Origin: Xanthobacter sp. YC-JY1
Lineage (GTDB): Bacteria > Pseudomonadota > Alphaproteobacteria > Rhizobiales > Xanthobacteraceae
DNA length: 64,000 bases
Reading direction: 5' to 3'
Assembly (NCBI RefSeq): GCF_021730305.1
Contig: NZ_CP032674.1
Coordinates: forward strand, 248,001 to 312,000
Positions 7,901 to 16,392 of this stretch are shown in pieces. The notes under the pieces are model-generated. The model was not told the DNA's origin, made no database searches, and saw only the letters and a program-made list of their open reading frames with translations. Both the position numbers and the translations under genes were made by a program. Every line of letters starts with the position of its first letter. The stretch's first letter is position 1.

Positions 7901-8995
7901 ATGACAATGAAGAGACGGACCTTCCTGACCCAGATCGCCGCCGGCTCCGCGGCGACCATGGTGGCCGCGCCGGCCATCGCCCAGAGCCAGCCCACGGTGA
8001 AGTGGCGCATGGCGACGAGCTGGCCGAAGAGCCTCGACACCATCTACGGCTCGGCCGTCGCCATGTGCCAGCGCATCGGCGAGCTGACCGAAGGCAAGTT
8101 CGAGGTGATGCCCTTCGCCGGCGGCGAGATCGTCGGCGCGACGCAGGTGTTCGACGCCACCAAGAACAAGACGGTGGAGTGCTCCCACACCCTCACCTCC
8201 TTCTTCACCGGCAAGAACCCGGCCTATGCCTTCGACGGCGGCATCGCCTTCGGCACCAATGCCCGGCAGCAGAATGCGTGGTATTATTACGGTGGCGGCA
8301 AGGCGCTGATCCAGGAGCTGTTCGGCAAGGAGAACATGGTCTCCTTCCCCTGTGGCAACACCGGCGTGCAGATGGGCGGCTGGTATCGCAAGGAGATCAA
8401 GACCGTCGAGGATCTGCAGGGCCTCAAGATGCGCATCGCCGGCCTCGGCGGCCGCATTCTGAGCAAGCTCGGCGCGGTGCCGCAGCAGATCGCGCCCGGC
8501 GACATCTATCCCTCGCTGGAGCGTGGCACCATCGACGCGGCCGAGTGGATCGGCCCCTATGACGACGAGAAGCTCGGCTTCAACAAGGTTGCGAAATACT
8601 ACTACACGCCCGGCTGGTGGGAGGGCAGCGCCCAGATCACCACGCTGACCAACAAGGAAGCCTGGGACGCGCTGCCGCCCGGCTTCAAGGCCGCCTTCGA
8701 GACCGCCGCCACCGAGCAGAACCTGATGATGCTCGCGAACTACGACACCAAGAACCCCGAGGCGCTGCGCCGCCTCCTGGCCGCCGGCGTCGAGCTGCGC
8801 GCCTTCCCGCAGCCGGTGATGGAGGCTGTCTACAAGGCGACCCTCGACACCTTCGCGGAACTCGCCGCCTCGAACCCCGATTTCAAGAAGATCTACGAGC
8901 CGTGGAAGACCTTCCTGAACGAATCCAACGCCTGGATGCGCGTGGCGGACTTCCGCCTCGACTCCTTCCGCTTCTCCGCCCCCAAGTGGCCGTGA
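7901..8995 (+). CDS. TRAP substrate-binding protein, TakP-like, Tat-exported
   Basis: The product has 364 residues. The N-terminus MTMKRRTFLTQIAAG followed by an Ala-rich stretch to AIAQ is a twin-arginine-type signal, so the protein is probably folded or cofactor-loaded before export. The mature part has TSWPKSLDTIYG, AWYYYGGGKALIQELFG, TGVQMGGWYRKEI, LKMRIAGLGG and ERGTIDAAEWIGPYDDEKLG, typical of the DctP family and closest to TakP, the alpha-keto acid binder. The ligand is probably a keto or hydroxy acid; identity cannot be read from sequence. AAGGGGA precedes the chosen ATG; the longer open frame overlaps the permease gene and lacks homology. Confidence 0.9.
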   Translation: MTMKRRTFLTQIAAGSAATMVAAPAIAQSQPTVKWRMATSWPKSLDTIYGSAVAMCQRIGELTEGKFEVMPFAGGEIVGATQVFDATKNKTVECSHTLTSFFTGKNPAYAFDGGIAFGTNARQQNAWYYYGGGKALIQELFGKENMVSFPCGNTGVQMGGWYRKEIKTVEDLQGLKMRIAGLGGRILSKLGAVPQQIAPGDIYPSLERGTIDAAEWIGPYDDEKLGFNKVAKYYYTPGWWEGSAQITTLTNKEAWDALPPGFKAAFETAATEQNLMMLANYDTKNPEALRRLLAAGVELRAFPQPVMEAVYKATLDTFAELAASNPDFKKIYEPWKTFLNESNAWMRVADFRLDSFRFSAPKWP

Positions 8996-9025
8996 GCGGA
9001 GCCGTCGCGACCTGAGAACGATGCG

Positions 9026-9046
9026 GGGCGGCGGTCTCTGCCGCCC
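9026..9046 (+). terminator. hairpin between TRAP and Mo-hydroxylase genes
   Basis: GGGCGGC and GCCGCCC pair in a 7-bp stem around a 7-base loop. There is no T-tract, so this may be an attenuating or processing hairpin that separates transporter and enzyme expression. Confidence 0.4.
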
Positions 9047-9072
9047 TGCCAGCCCAAGATTGAGGGGACGCC

Positions 9073-11475
9073 ATGTCCGTCGACCAGGACACTCGGGATC
9101 ATGAAACCCATCCCGCCGTCAGCGGCGAAGGCATCGGCGCCCGCGTCCGCCGCAAGGAGGATGCGCGCCACCTGATGGGCCGCGGCCGCTTCGCCGGCGA
9201 CATCCGCATGCCCGGCATGAGCGACGTCGCCTTCCTGCGCAGCCCGGTGGCCCACGCGCGCATTCTCTCCGTCACCAAGCCGCAGGGGCGGGAGGGGGAG
9301 GTGTTCACCTCGGCCGACTGCGCTGATGTCGCCGACATCATCACCCGCTCCACCATCCCCGGCTACAAGCTCTCCGCCCATCCGCCGCTGGCGCGCGACA
9401 AGGTGCGCTTTGTCGGCGACATCGTCGCCATGGCCTATGCGCCCACCCGCGCCGAGGCGGAAGACATCTGCGAAGCCACCCTCTTCGACTATGAGGAACT
9501 GCCCGCCATCGTCGATTGCGACAGCGGCCGCGCCCCCGGCGCCGCGCTTCTGCATGAGGCGTGGGGCGACAACCTGTTCCTTGAAACCAGTTTCGATTCC
9601 GGTGGCATCGAGGAGGTCGCCCGCACCGCCGCGGTGAAGGTGGAGAAGCGCTTCCGCACCGGCCGCCAGTGCATGCACCCGATGGAGGGCAAGGGGCTGG
9701 TGGCGTGGTGGGATTTCCAGAACGACACGCTGGTGGTGAACACCTCCACCCAGGTGCCGCACATGATCCGCGCCGGCCTTGCCGAGACGCTGGGCCTGCC
9801 GGAAGCGCAGATCCGCATCGCCCCGCCGGACGTGGGCGGCGGCTTCGGCTACAAGTGCCTGCTCCAGCCAGAGGAAGTGCTGGTGGCGTGGCTGGCGATG
9901 ACGCTGAAGCGGCCCTTCCGCTGGATCGAGGACCGACGCGAGCATCTCACCGCCGGTGCCAATGCCCGCGAGCATGAATATGTCATCACCGCCTATGCGG
10001 ACGCGCGCGGCAAGCTGCTCGCCCTCGATGCGGAAGTGGCGGTGAATGTGGGCGCCTATTCGGTGTGGCCCTTCACCGCGTGCCTGGAGGCGGCGCAGGC
10101 GGGCGGCAATCTGCCGGGGCCGTACATCTGGCCCCACTATCGCTGCAAGACCTTTTCGGTGGCCACCAACAAGCCGCCCTTCGCCCCCTATCGCGGCGTG
10201 GCGCGGCCGGGCGTGTGCTTCGCCATGGAGCTGACCATCGATGCGGTTGCCGCCGCCGTGGGCCGCGAGGCGGTGGACGTGCGGGCGGAGAACCTCGTGC
10301 CCGCCTCGGCAATGCCCTATCTGAACATCACCAAGAAATTCTACGACAGCGGCGACTATCCGGCCTCGCTCGCCACCGCCCGTGAGATGATCGGCTTCGA
10401 CGCCATCCGCGCCCGGCAGCAGGCGGGGGAAAAGGACGGCCGGCGCATCGGCGTCGGCTTCTCCACCTATACCGAGCAGTCCGCCCACGGCACCAAGGTG
10501 TTCGCCTCCTGGGGCACGCCGCTCGTGCCCGGCTACGAGCAGGCCACCATCCGCCTGAACCCGGACGGCAGCGCCGACGTGAAGGCGGGCATCCACACCA
10601 TCGGCCAGGGGCTTGAGACGACGCTGGCGCAGGTGGCGAGCGAGATCCTCACGCTGCCCATCGCGCAGATCCGCGTGACGCTGGGCGACACCGCGACCAC
10701 GCCCTTCTCCACCGGCGCCTATGCCTCGCGCGGCATGGTCATGGCCGGCGGGGCCGTCTCCAAGGCGGCGCAGAAGCTGGCGGAGAAGGTGAAGGCGCTG
10801 GCCGCCCACCTCATGCAATGCGCGGCCGAACAGGTGCGGTTCGAGGGCGGCGCCATCCACGGGCCAACCGGATCCGTGACCTTCTCCGAGATCGCCCGCG
10901 CCTGGTATCGCACCCCCGAGGTTCTGCCCGATGCAGTGGATACCGGCGGCCTGGAAGTGACCGAGGGCTACAAACCGGACGTGGACACGGGCCTCTTCTC
11001 CTACGCCACCCACGCCGCCCTCGTGGCCGTGGACGTGAAGACCGGCGCCACGGAAATCCTCGACTATGTGGTGGTGGAGGATTGCGGGCGCATGGTGAAC
11101 CCCATGATCGTCGAGGGGCAGGCCTATGGTGGCGTCGCCCAGGGAATCGGCACGGCGCTGTTCGAGGAAAGCACCTACGATTCCGAGGGCCAGCCGCTCG
11201 CTTCCACCCTCGTGGACTATCTGCTGCCCGGCCCCACCGAGCTGCCCAAGGTGCGCATCGCCCACACCGAGACGCTGTCGCCCTTCTCCGCCCACGGCAT
11301 CAAGGGCGTGGGAGAGGGCGGCGCCATCGCCCCGGCCGGCGCCATCGTGAACGCCATCAACGATGCGCTGAAGGGGCTCGGCGCCACCCTGTGCGAGATT
11401 CCCGCGACGCCGGAGCGGGTGCTCGCGGCCCTCGCCGAGGCGCGACGCACCACCTCCGGACGGAGCGCCGCATGA
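9073..11475 (+). CDS. molybdenum hydroxylase large subunit (xanthine dehydrogenase family)
   Basis: The 800-residue product has the aldehyde oxidase/xanthine dehydrogenase a/b hammerhead domain (about 20-140) followed by the molybdopterin-binding domain. GGGFGYKCLLQPEE, FAPYRGVARPG, TIGQGLETTLAQVASEIL and GVGEGGAIAPAGA are recognisable; the last carries the catalytic Glu748. The AYxCSFR loop of true CO dehydrogenase is absent, so despite CoxL-like annotation in databases it should hydroxylate an aromatic or heterocyclic compound or an aldehyde using water. It binds Mo-pterin (probably the cytosine dinucleotide form) in the cytoplasm. The next two genes overlap by four bases each and supply the FAD and iron-sulfur subunits. 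The substrate is unknown; N-heterocycles or aromatic acids fit the neighbourhood. Confidence 0.9.
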   Translation: MSVDQDTRDHETHPAVSGEGIGARVRRKEDARHLMGRGRFAGDIRMPGMSDVAFLRSPVAHARILSVTKPQGREGEVFTSADCADVADIITRSTIPGYKLSAHPPLARDKVRFVGDIVAMAYAPTRAEAEDICEATLFDYEELPAIVDCDSGRAPGAALLHEAWGDNLFLETSFDSGGIEEVARTAAVKVEKRFRTGRQCMHPMEGKGLVAWWDFQNDTLVVNTSTQVPHMIRAGLAETLGLPEAQIRIAPPDVGGGFGYKCLLQPEEVLVAWLAMTLKRPFRWIEDRREHLTAGANAREHEYVITAYADARGKLLALDAEVAVNVGAYSVWPFTACLEAAQAGGNLPGPYIWPHYRCKTFSVATNKPPFAPYRGVARPGVCFAMELTIDAVAAAVGREAVDVRAENLVPASAMPYLNITKKFYDSGDYPASLATAREMIGFDAIRARQQAGEKDGRRIGVGFSTYTEQSAHGTKVFASWGTPLVPGYEQATIRLNPDGSADVKAGIHTIGQGLETTLAQVASEILTLPIAQIRVTLGDTATTPFSTGAYASRGMVMAGGAVSKAAQKLAEKVKALAAHLMQCAAEQVRFEGGAIHGPTGSVTFSEIARAWYRTPEVLPDAVDTGGLEVTEGYKPDVDTGLFSYATHAALVAVDVKTGATEILDYVVVEDCGRMVNPMIVEGQAYGGVAQGIGTALFEESTYDSEGQPLASTLVDYLLPGPTELPKVRIAHTETLSPFSAHGIKGVGEGGAIAPAGAIVNAINDALKGLGATLCEIPATPERVLAALAEARRTTSGRSAA

Positions 11476-12293
11476 AGCCCGCCGCCTTCGACCTCACCCT
11501 CGCGACCTCCCTCGATCAGGCGCTCTCCGTGCTGGCAGGGGAGGGGACAAAGCTCGTCTCCGGCGGCTGCTCGCTGGGGCCGATGCTGAACCTGCGGCTG
11601 GCCCGCCCCGCCGCGCTCGTGGACCTGCGCCGCGTCAGCGAGCTGCGTACCCTTGAGGGCAGCGCGACCCATCTCGACATCGGCGCCGGCTGGACCCATG
11701 CGGAGATCGAGGACGGCGTGGTGCCGGACGTGACGGCCGGCCTCATGCGCCGCGTCGCGCACGGCATCGCCTATCGCGCGGTGCGCAATCGCGGGACCAT
11801 AGGGGGCAGCATCGCCCATGCGGACCCGGCGGCGGACTGGATCAGCACCATGACCGTGCTGGGCGCGACGCTCCTCATTCGCGGGCGCAGCGGCACGCGG
11901 GCCTGCGCCATGGCCGACTTCATGCTGGCGGCCTACACCACCACGCTGGGGGCGGACGAGATCATCACCGCCATCCGCGTGCCGGTGCTCTCCGCCGGGG
12001 CGAAGACGGGCTACCACAAGGTGTGCCGCAAGACCGGCGAGTTTGCCCAGGCCATCGGCGCCGTTGTGGTGGATGCCGAGCGGGGCCTCGTCCGGGTGGT
12101 GGCGGGCGCCGTGGAGGCGCCGCCGCTGGTGCTGGCCGGGGCCGGTGAACGCCTCAAGGCCGGGGACATTGCGGGGGCGCGCGCCGCCGCCCAGGACGAA
12201 ATCGAGGCCGTGCTGGCGGGCCATCCGGAGGCGTTCCGCGCGCTCCATCAGGTGGCCGTGGACCGCGCCTTCAGCGATGCGGGGCTCGCATGA
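11472..12293 (+). CDS. molybdenum hydroxylase FAD-binding subunit
   Basis: The product has 273 residues and matches the CoxM-like medium subunit. It has KLVSGGCSLGPMLNLRLARP for the first FAD-binding loop and AYRAVRNRGTIGGSIAHADPAADW for the second, then the CO-dehydrogenase flavoprotein C-terminal domain with TGYHKVCRKTGEFA. It passes electrons from the iron-sulfur subunit to NAD or another acceptor. The ATG overlaps the stop of the large-subunit gene as ATGA, and the gene's own stop overlaps the next start in the same way, so the three subunits are translationally coupled. Confidence 0.9.
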   Translation: MKPAAFDLTLATSLDQALSVLAGEGTKLVSGGCSLGPMLNLRLARPAALVDLRRVSELRTLEGSATHLDIGAGWTHAEIEDGVVPDVTAGLMRRVAHGIAYRAVRNRGTIGGSIAHADPAADWISTMTVLGATLLIRGRSGTRACAMADFMLAAYTTTLGADEIITAIRVPVLSAGAKTGYHKVCRKTGEFAQAIGAVVVDAERGLVRVVAGAVEAPPLVLAGAGERLKAGDIAGARAAAQDEIEAVLAGHPEAFRALHQVAVDRAFSDAGLA

Positions 12294-13417
12294 ACGCCAT
12301 CACCCTCACCGTCAACGGCCAGCGCCTGTCCCGTCAGGTAGAGCCGCGCACCCATCTCGCCGATTTCCTGCGCGAGGAACTGAACCTCACCGGCACGCAC
12401 CTCGGCTGCGAGCAGGGGGTGTGCGGCGCCTGCACCGTGCTCATCGACGGCAAGCCCCAGCGCTCCTGCATCGCCTCCGCCGCCGCCTGCGACGGGGCGG
12501 ACATCCGCACCATCGAGGGGTTCGATGCCGATCCGCTGATGGCGGAACTGCGCGAGGCCTTCTCCGCCCACCATGCCCTGCAATGCGGCTTCTGCACGCC
12601 AGGCATGCTCATCTCCTCGCGGGACATCGTGAGCCGCCTCGGCGAAAGCTCCGAGCGCACGGTGCGTGAGGAACTGAGCGGCAATCTCTGCCGCTGCACC
12701 GGCTATGTGGGCATCGTGAACGCCGTGTGCGCCGTCTCGGCCGGCAAGTCTCCGGCGGCGCAGGCGGAAGTGGTCGGCATCGCGGCGGCTGCCGCGCCCG
12801 CCCCGGTGGTCGCAGCGGCGTCCGCTGTGAAAGCGGCGTCGGCGCCGGCGGCGGTTGGTGCCGGCGGCAGCGAGATCCGCCAGAGCCTCACCGTGGATGC
12901 CGCGCCGGAGGTGGTCTGGCCGGCGCTGAAGGACATCCACCTCATCGCCCGCTGCCTGCCCGGTGCCGAGGTCACGGCCTTCGACGGGGAGCGGCTGGAG
13001 GGCCGCATGGTCGTCACCTTCGGCCCCATCAAGGCGGCCTTCGGCGGCGACGCGACGGTGGCCTTCGACGATGCCGCCCGCACCGGCCTCGTCAACGGCT
13101 CAGGTCGCGACACCGGCTCCGGCTCAAAAGCCCACGGCGAGATCGCCTTCGCCCTGAAGCCGGCCGGCACGGGCAGCGCCATCGACCTCTCCCTGCGCTA
13201 CCGCATCTCCGGCCCCCTCGCCCAGTTCTCGCGGGGGGCGCTGGTGCAGAACCTGGTCGCGCACCTGACAGGGGTGTTCGCCACCAATCTCGCCGCCGCC
13301 CTGAAGGGCGAGGCGCCGACCGCTCCGGCGGGGCTTTCGGCACTGGGCATTTTTAAAGTGGTGCTGGCAACGTGGGGTGAACGGGTGAAAACCTGGGTGA
13401 AACGCCCCCCGAACTGA
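12290..13417 (+). CDS. molybdenum hydroxylase 2Fe-2S subunit fused to CoxG-like SRPBCC domain
   Basis: The product has 375 residues in two parts. Residues 1-155 are a standard small subunit with a plant-type [2Fe-2S] cluster (Cys40, 45, 48, 60) and a second cluster (Cys99, 102, 134, 136; QCGFCTPGM and LCRCTGY). After an Ala/Pro-rich linker (about 160-195), residues 197-350 form a CoxG/SRPBCC-type domain (SLTVDAAPEVVWPALKDI, CLPGAEVTAFDG, MVVTFGPIKAAFGG). In CO dehydrogenase operons CoxG is a separate membrane-recruiting or maturation protein. The fusion ends with a hydrophobic then basic tail (FKVVLATWGERVKTWVK), which could attach the enzyme to the membrane. No internal start signal is seen at the linker, so the fusion seems genuine. 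Confidence 0.88.
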   Translation: MNAITLTVNGQRLSRQVEPRTHLADFLREELNLTGTHLGCEQGVCGACTVLIDGKPQRSCIASAAACDGADIRTIEGFDADPLMAELREAFSAHHALQCGFCTPGMLISSRDIVSRLGESSERTVREELSGNLCRCTGYVGIVNAVCAVSAGKSPAAQAEVVGIAAAAAPAPVVAAASAVKAASAPAAVGAGGSEIRQSLTVDAAPEVVWPALKDIHLIARCLPGAEVTAFDGERLEGRMVVTFGPIKAAFGGDATVAFDDAARTGLVNGSGRDTGSGSKAHGEIAFALKPAGTGSAIDLSLRYRISGPLAQFSRGALVQNLVAHLTGVFATNLAAALKGEAPTAPAGLSALGIFKVVLATWGERVKTWVKRPPN

Positions 13418-13443
13418 TACCGAACGTTTGAATGCCGGGTGCC

Positions 13444-13479
13444 TTGTCGCCCGAAAATAGAAAGTATACTGATTAAATT
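13444..13479 (+). promoter_or_regulatory. candidate promoter/operator of the oxygenase operon
   Basis: AGTATACTGATTAAATT at 13463-13479 is, on the other strand, AATTTAATCAGTATACT. It matches the AATTAATCAGTGTACT motif at 4013 except for one inserted T and one substitution. Its AGTATACT core is a perfect 8-base palindrome. TATACT (13465-13470) could serve as a -10 box with TTGTCG at 13444, though the 15-base spacing is short. The site lies about 25 bases before the oxygenase ORF, whose ribosome site is GGGAGG. Confidence 0.5.
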
Positions 13480-13503
13480 CGCCGGAAACGGTGGGAGGAC
13501 GCG

Positions 13504-16380
13504 ATGGGCTTCAGGAAGGTGGCGGAACTCGACGCGCTGCGCGACGGCGGCGTCACCGGCGTCGAGGTGGACGGTGTTCCTATCGCCTTGTTTCGTATGG
13601 GAAATGAGGTCCACGCCACCCACGGCATCTGCACCCACGCGCTGGCTTTCCTGAAGGACGGCTATGTGGAGGACGGCACCATCGAGTGCCCCCTCCACCA
13701 GGGCGTCTTCGACATCCGCACGGGCCGCGCTTTGTGCGCCCCCCTGACCCGAGACCTCGCCACCTACGCCGCCAAGGTGGAGGGCGGCGCGGTGCTCGTC
13801 GATCTCGACAGAGCCAGCGACAGCCCCGCTGCGGAGGGTGAGGCGGATGCCGACCAAGTGATTGAAATCAAAAGTGTCGAGCCACTTCCTCTGGTGATCG
13901 CCGGCGCTGGGCAGGCGGCGGCCGCTGCCATCCGCGCGGCCCGGGCGGCCGGCTTTTCCGCGCCGATCCACCTCGTCGGCGCCGAGCCGCATCTGCCCTA
14001 TGAACGGCCTCCGCTCTCCAAGGAAGCGCTGGGCGACGCCTTCGATCCCGCGTCCGCCTGCCGCCTCCCGCCCGCCGACGTGGCGGCGCTGGGCGTGACC
14101 TTCCATCCCGGCGTGCGTGTCGCCGCCGTCGATGCGGAGGGACGTATCGCAACCCTCTCGGATGGAACGGAAATTCCCTACGCCGCCCTCCTCATCGCCA
14201 CCGGTGGTGCGGCCCGGCGGCTCGGTGTTCCCGTCGACGATCTGCCCGGCGTGCATCACCTCAGAACTCTTGAGGATGCACAATCCATCGCCGCCTCCCT
14301 TGCATCCGCACGCACCGTTGCCGTGGTCGGCGGCGGCTTCATCGGGCTGGAGCTCGCCTCCGCAGCGCGTGCCCGCGGCCTTAAGGTGGTGCTGCTGGAG
14401 CGTGAGGACGAACTGATGTCGCGCCTCCTGCCGCCGGCCCTTGGCGCGGCCTTCCGCCGGCTCGCGCAAGCCAATGGCGTCGATGTCCGGCGCGATGTCG
14501 CGGTCGAGGCCATCACTGCGCGGGACGGGGCTCTGGCTCTCGCGACCACGGCGGGCGAAATCGTCGCTGACACTGTTCTGGTGGGCGTCGGCCTTGTGCC
14601 GGAGACCGAGCTTGCGGCCCTTGCCGGCTGCGAGGTGGCGGGCGGCATCGTGGTGGATTCTGCCGGCCGCACCTCCGTCGAGGGCATATGGGCGGCTGGC
14701 GATTGCGCGCTCCATCATGCGCCGCTCAACGGCCGGCGCGGGCGGCTCGAAAGCTGGCAGAATGCCGAGGAGCAGGGCGCCGCCGCCGGCCGCAGCATCG
14801 CCGGCGACGACACCATCCGCGCAGAGAAGGCGCCCTGGTTCTGGACTGACCAGTTCGGCCTCAATATCCAGATGCTGGGCGTGCCGGCCACCAGCGACGA
14901 GGTGGCCCTGAGCGGCACCGACGGCGCTGCCGGCGCTGTCTACCGCACCCTCGCGGACGGGCGCGTCACCGCCGTGATCGCTTTCTCTGATGCCGCCGCC
15001 ATCCGCGCCGCCCGCGCGGAATTGGCGTCCGACACCCCCTTCGACCTTGCCGCCCACGGCGCGCGTCTTCTTGCGCCGGGAGAATTCGAACCCACGCCGA
15101 TCGATCCCGAGGAGGACGACATGAGCGCGAGCCCCGACTTCCAGTTCGCCAAGAAATACGTATGGCCGCAGGAAGGCCTCTCCATCATCCCGGATTGGGT
15201 CTACACGGACGAGACCGTGTACCAGCGCGAGGTGGAGCGCATCTTCCACGGTCGCACATGGAATTTCGTCGCGCTGGAATGCGAGATCGAGAATCCCGGC
15301 GACTTCATCCGGTCCAATGTTGGCCCCACCCCCGTGGTGGTGGCCCGTGCGGAAGATGGGACGATCCACGTCTTCGAGAACCGCTGCGCCCATCGCGCGG
15401 CCGAGTTCTGCCGGGATTTGTCGGGCAATGCGAAGGAGTTCGTCTGCCCCTATCACCAGTGGTCCTACGACCTGAAGGGCAACCTCGTGGGCGTGCCCTT
15501 CCGCCGTGGGGTGGACGGCAAGGGCGGCATGCCGAAGGACTTCAAGCCGGCCGACCATGGCCTGAAGCAGCTTCACGTCACCACCCATCGCGGCGTCGTC
15601 TTCGCCTCCTATGCGGACGGCATGGAGAGCTTCCCGGACTATCTCGGCCCCGAGGTGCTGCGCGAGTTCGAGGCCACCTTCGACGGCCGCAAGCCCAAGT
15701 TGCTCGGCCATTACCGCCATAGCCTGCCGGGCAACTGGAAGCTCTATCACGAGAACCTCAAGGACCCCTATCACGCGACCCTTCTGCACACCTTCCTGGT
15801 CACGTTCGGCCTGCTGGTGGCGGGCAACAAGTCGCTGATGCTGGCGGACCCTTCCGGCCGGCACGGGGTGATGGCCTCCGCCAAGTCGGACACCACCCAT
15901 ATCGACGCCGACAAGAAGAAGGAAATGCGCGCCTACAAGGAGGGAATGACCCTCGAGGAGCCGCGCTTCATGGACTTCATCGACGAGTTCGACAGTCCCT
16001 GGTCCGTCACCATGGCGACCATCTGGCCGAACCTCATCGTGCAGCGGGAGATGAACACGCTGGGCATCCGCCATATCGTGCCGACCGGTCCGAACGAGTT
16101 CATCATGAAATGGACCATGTTCGGCTTCGAAGGGGACGACGAGGAGATGACCCGCCATCGCCTGCGCCAGGGCAACCTCATGGGGCCGGCCGGCTTCCTT
16201 GGGCTGGAGGACAACGAGGCCATCAAGTTTGTGCAGGATGGCATGCTCGGCGTGCCGGGCGGCGAGCATCTCGTAAAGCTCGATCCCGGCACCGAGGCGG
16301 GCACCGCCGATACGCTCATTTCGGAAGCGGCCATCCGTGCCATGTACCGCCACTGGCGCGACGCCATGGGCATCGCCTGA
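13504..16380 (+). CDS. Rieske ferredoxin-ferredoxin reductase-oxygenase alpha subunit in one frame
   Basis: This single frame of 958 codons joins three proteins that are normally separate. Residues 1-105 are a Rieske ferredoxin (Cys43/His45 and Cys62/His65). Residues about 125-530 are an FAD/NADH ferredoxin reductase (VIAGAGQAAAAA, YERPPLSKE, VVGGGFIGLELA, VEGIWAAGDCA). Residues 540-958 are a ring-hydroxylating oxygenase alpha subunit; counted from Met540 its Rieske ligands are Cys89, His91, Cys109, His112 and the mononuclear iron site is Asp215/His218/His223 (KDPYHATLLH). The alpha part resembles salicylate 5-hydroxylase NagG and anthranilate dioxygenase AndAc. The junction at codon 540 has a strong Shine-Dalgarno sequence 5 bases before an ATG (15121), with no stop before it. 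Both a full-length fusion and a free alpha subunit are therefore possible. The beta subunit gene follows. Confidence 0.88.
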   Translation: MGFRKVAELDALRDGGVTGVEVDGVPIALFRMGNEVHATHGICTHALAFLKDGYVEDGTIECPLHQGVFDIRTGRALCAPLTRDLATYAAKVEGGAVLVDLDRASDSPAAEGEADADQVIEIKSVEPLPLVIAGAGQAAAAAIRAARAAGFSAPIHLVGAEPHLPYERPPLSKEALGDAFDPASACRLPPADVAALGVTFHPGVRVAAVDAEGRIATLSDGTEIPYAALLIATGGAARRLGVPVDDLPGVHHLRTLEDAQSIAASLASARTVAVVGGGFIGLELASAARARGLKVVLLEREDELMSRLLPPALGAAFRRLAQANGVDVRRDVAVEAITARDGALALATTAGEIVADTVLVGVGLVPETELAALAGCEVAGGIVVDSAGRTSVEGIWAAGDCALHHAPLNGRRGRLESWQNAEEQGAAAGRSIAGDDTIRAEKAPWFWTDQFGLNIQMLGVPATSDEVALSGTDGAAGAVYRTLADGRVTAVIAFSDAAAIRAARAELASDTPFDLAAHGARLLAPGEFEPTPIDPEEDDMSASPDFQFAKKYVWPQEGLSIIPDWVYTDETVYQREVERIFHGRTWNFVALECEIENPGDFIRSNVGPTPVVVARAEDGTIHVFENRCAHRAAEFCRDLSGNAKEFVCPYHQWSYDLKGNLVGVPFRRGVDGKGGMPKDFKPADHGLKQLHVTTHRGVVFASYADGMESFPDYLGPEVLREFEATFDGRKPKLLGHYRHSLPGNWKLYHENLKDPYHATLLHTFLVTFGLLVAGNKSLMLADPSGRHGVMASAKSDTTHIDADKKKEMRAYKEGMTLEEPRFMDFIDEFDSPWSVTMATIWPNLIVQREMNTLGIRHIVPTGPNEFIMKWTMFGFEGDDEEMTRHRLRQGNLMGPAGFLGLEDNEAIKFVQDGMLGVPGGEHLVKLDPGTEAGTADTLISEAAIRAMYRHWRDAMGIA
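15109..15123 (+). promoter_or_regulatory. internal ribosome binding site and ATG for a free alpha subunit
   Basis: GAGGAGG at 15109-15115 lies five bases before an in-frame ATG at 15121. The downstream 419 codons form a complete oxygenase alpha subunit with the normal N-terminus length. The upstream reductase part has its usual length by this point, so this looks like an old gene boundary that lost its stop codon but kept its start signals. Confidence 0.6.
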
Positions 16381-16392
16381 GGAGGTGCGAAC

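Noticed and set aside
9073-13417. Carbon monoxide dehydrogenase (CoxMSL)
   Set aside because: The large subunit lacks the AYxCSFR active-site loop of form I CO dehydrogenase, so only the general Mo-hydroxylase family is supported.
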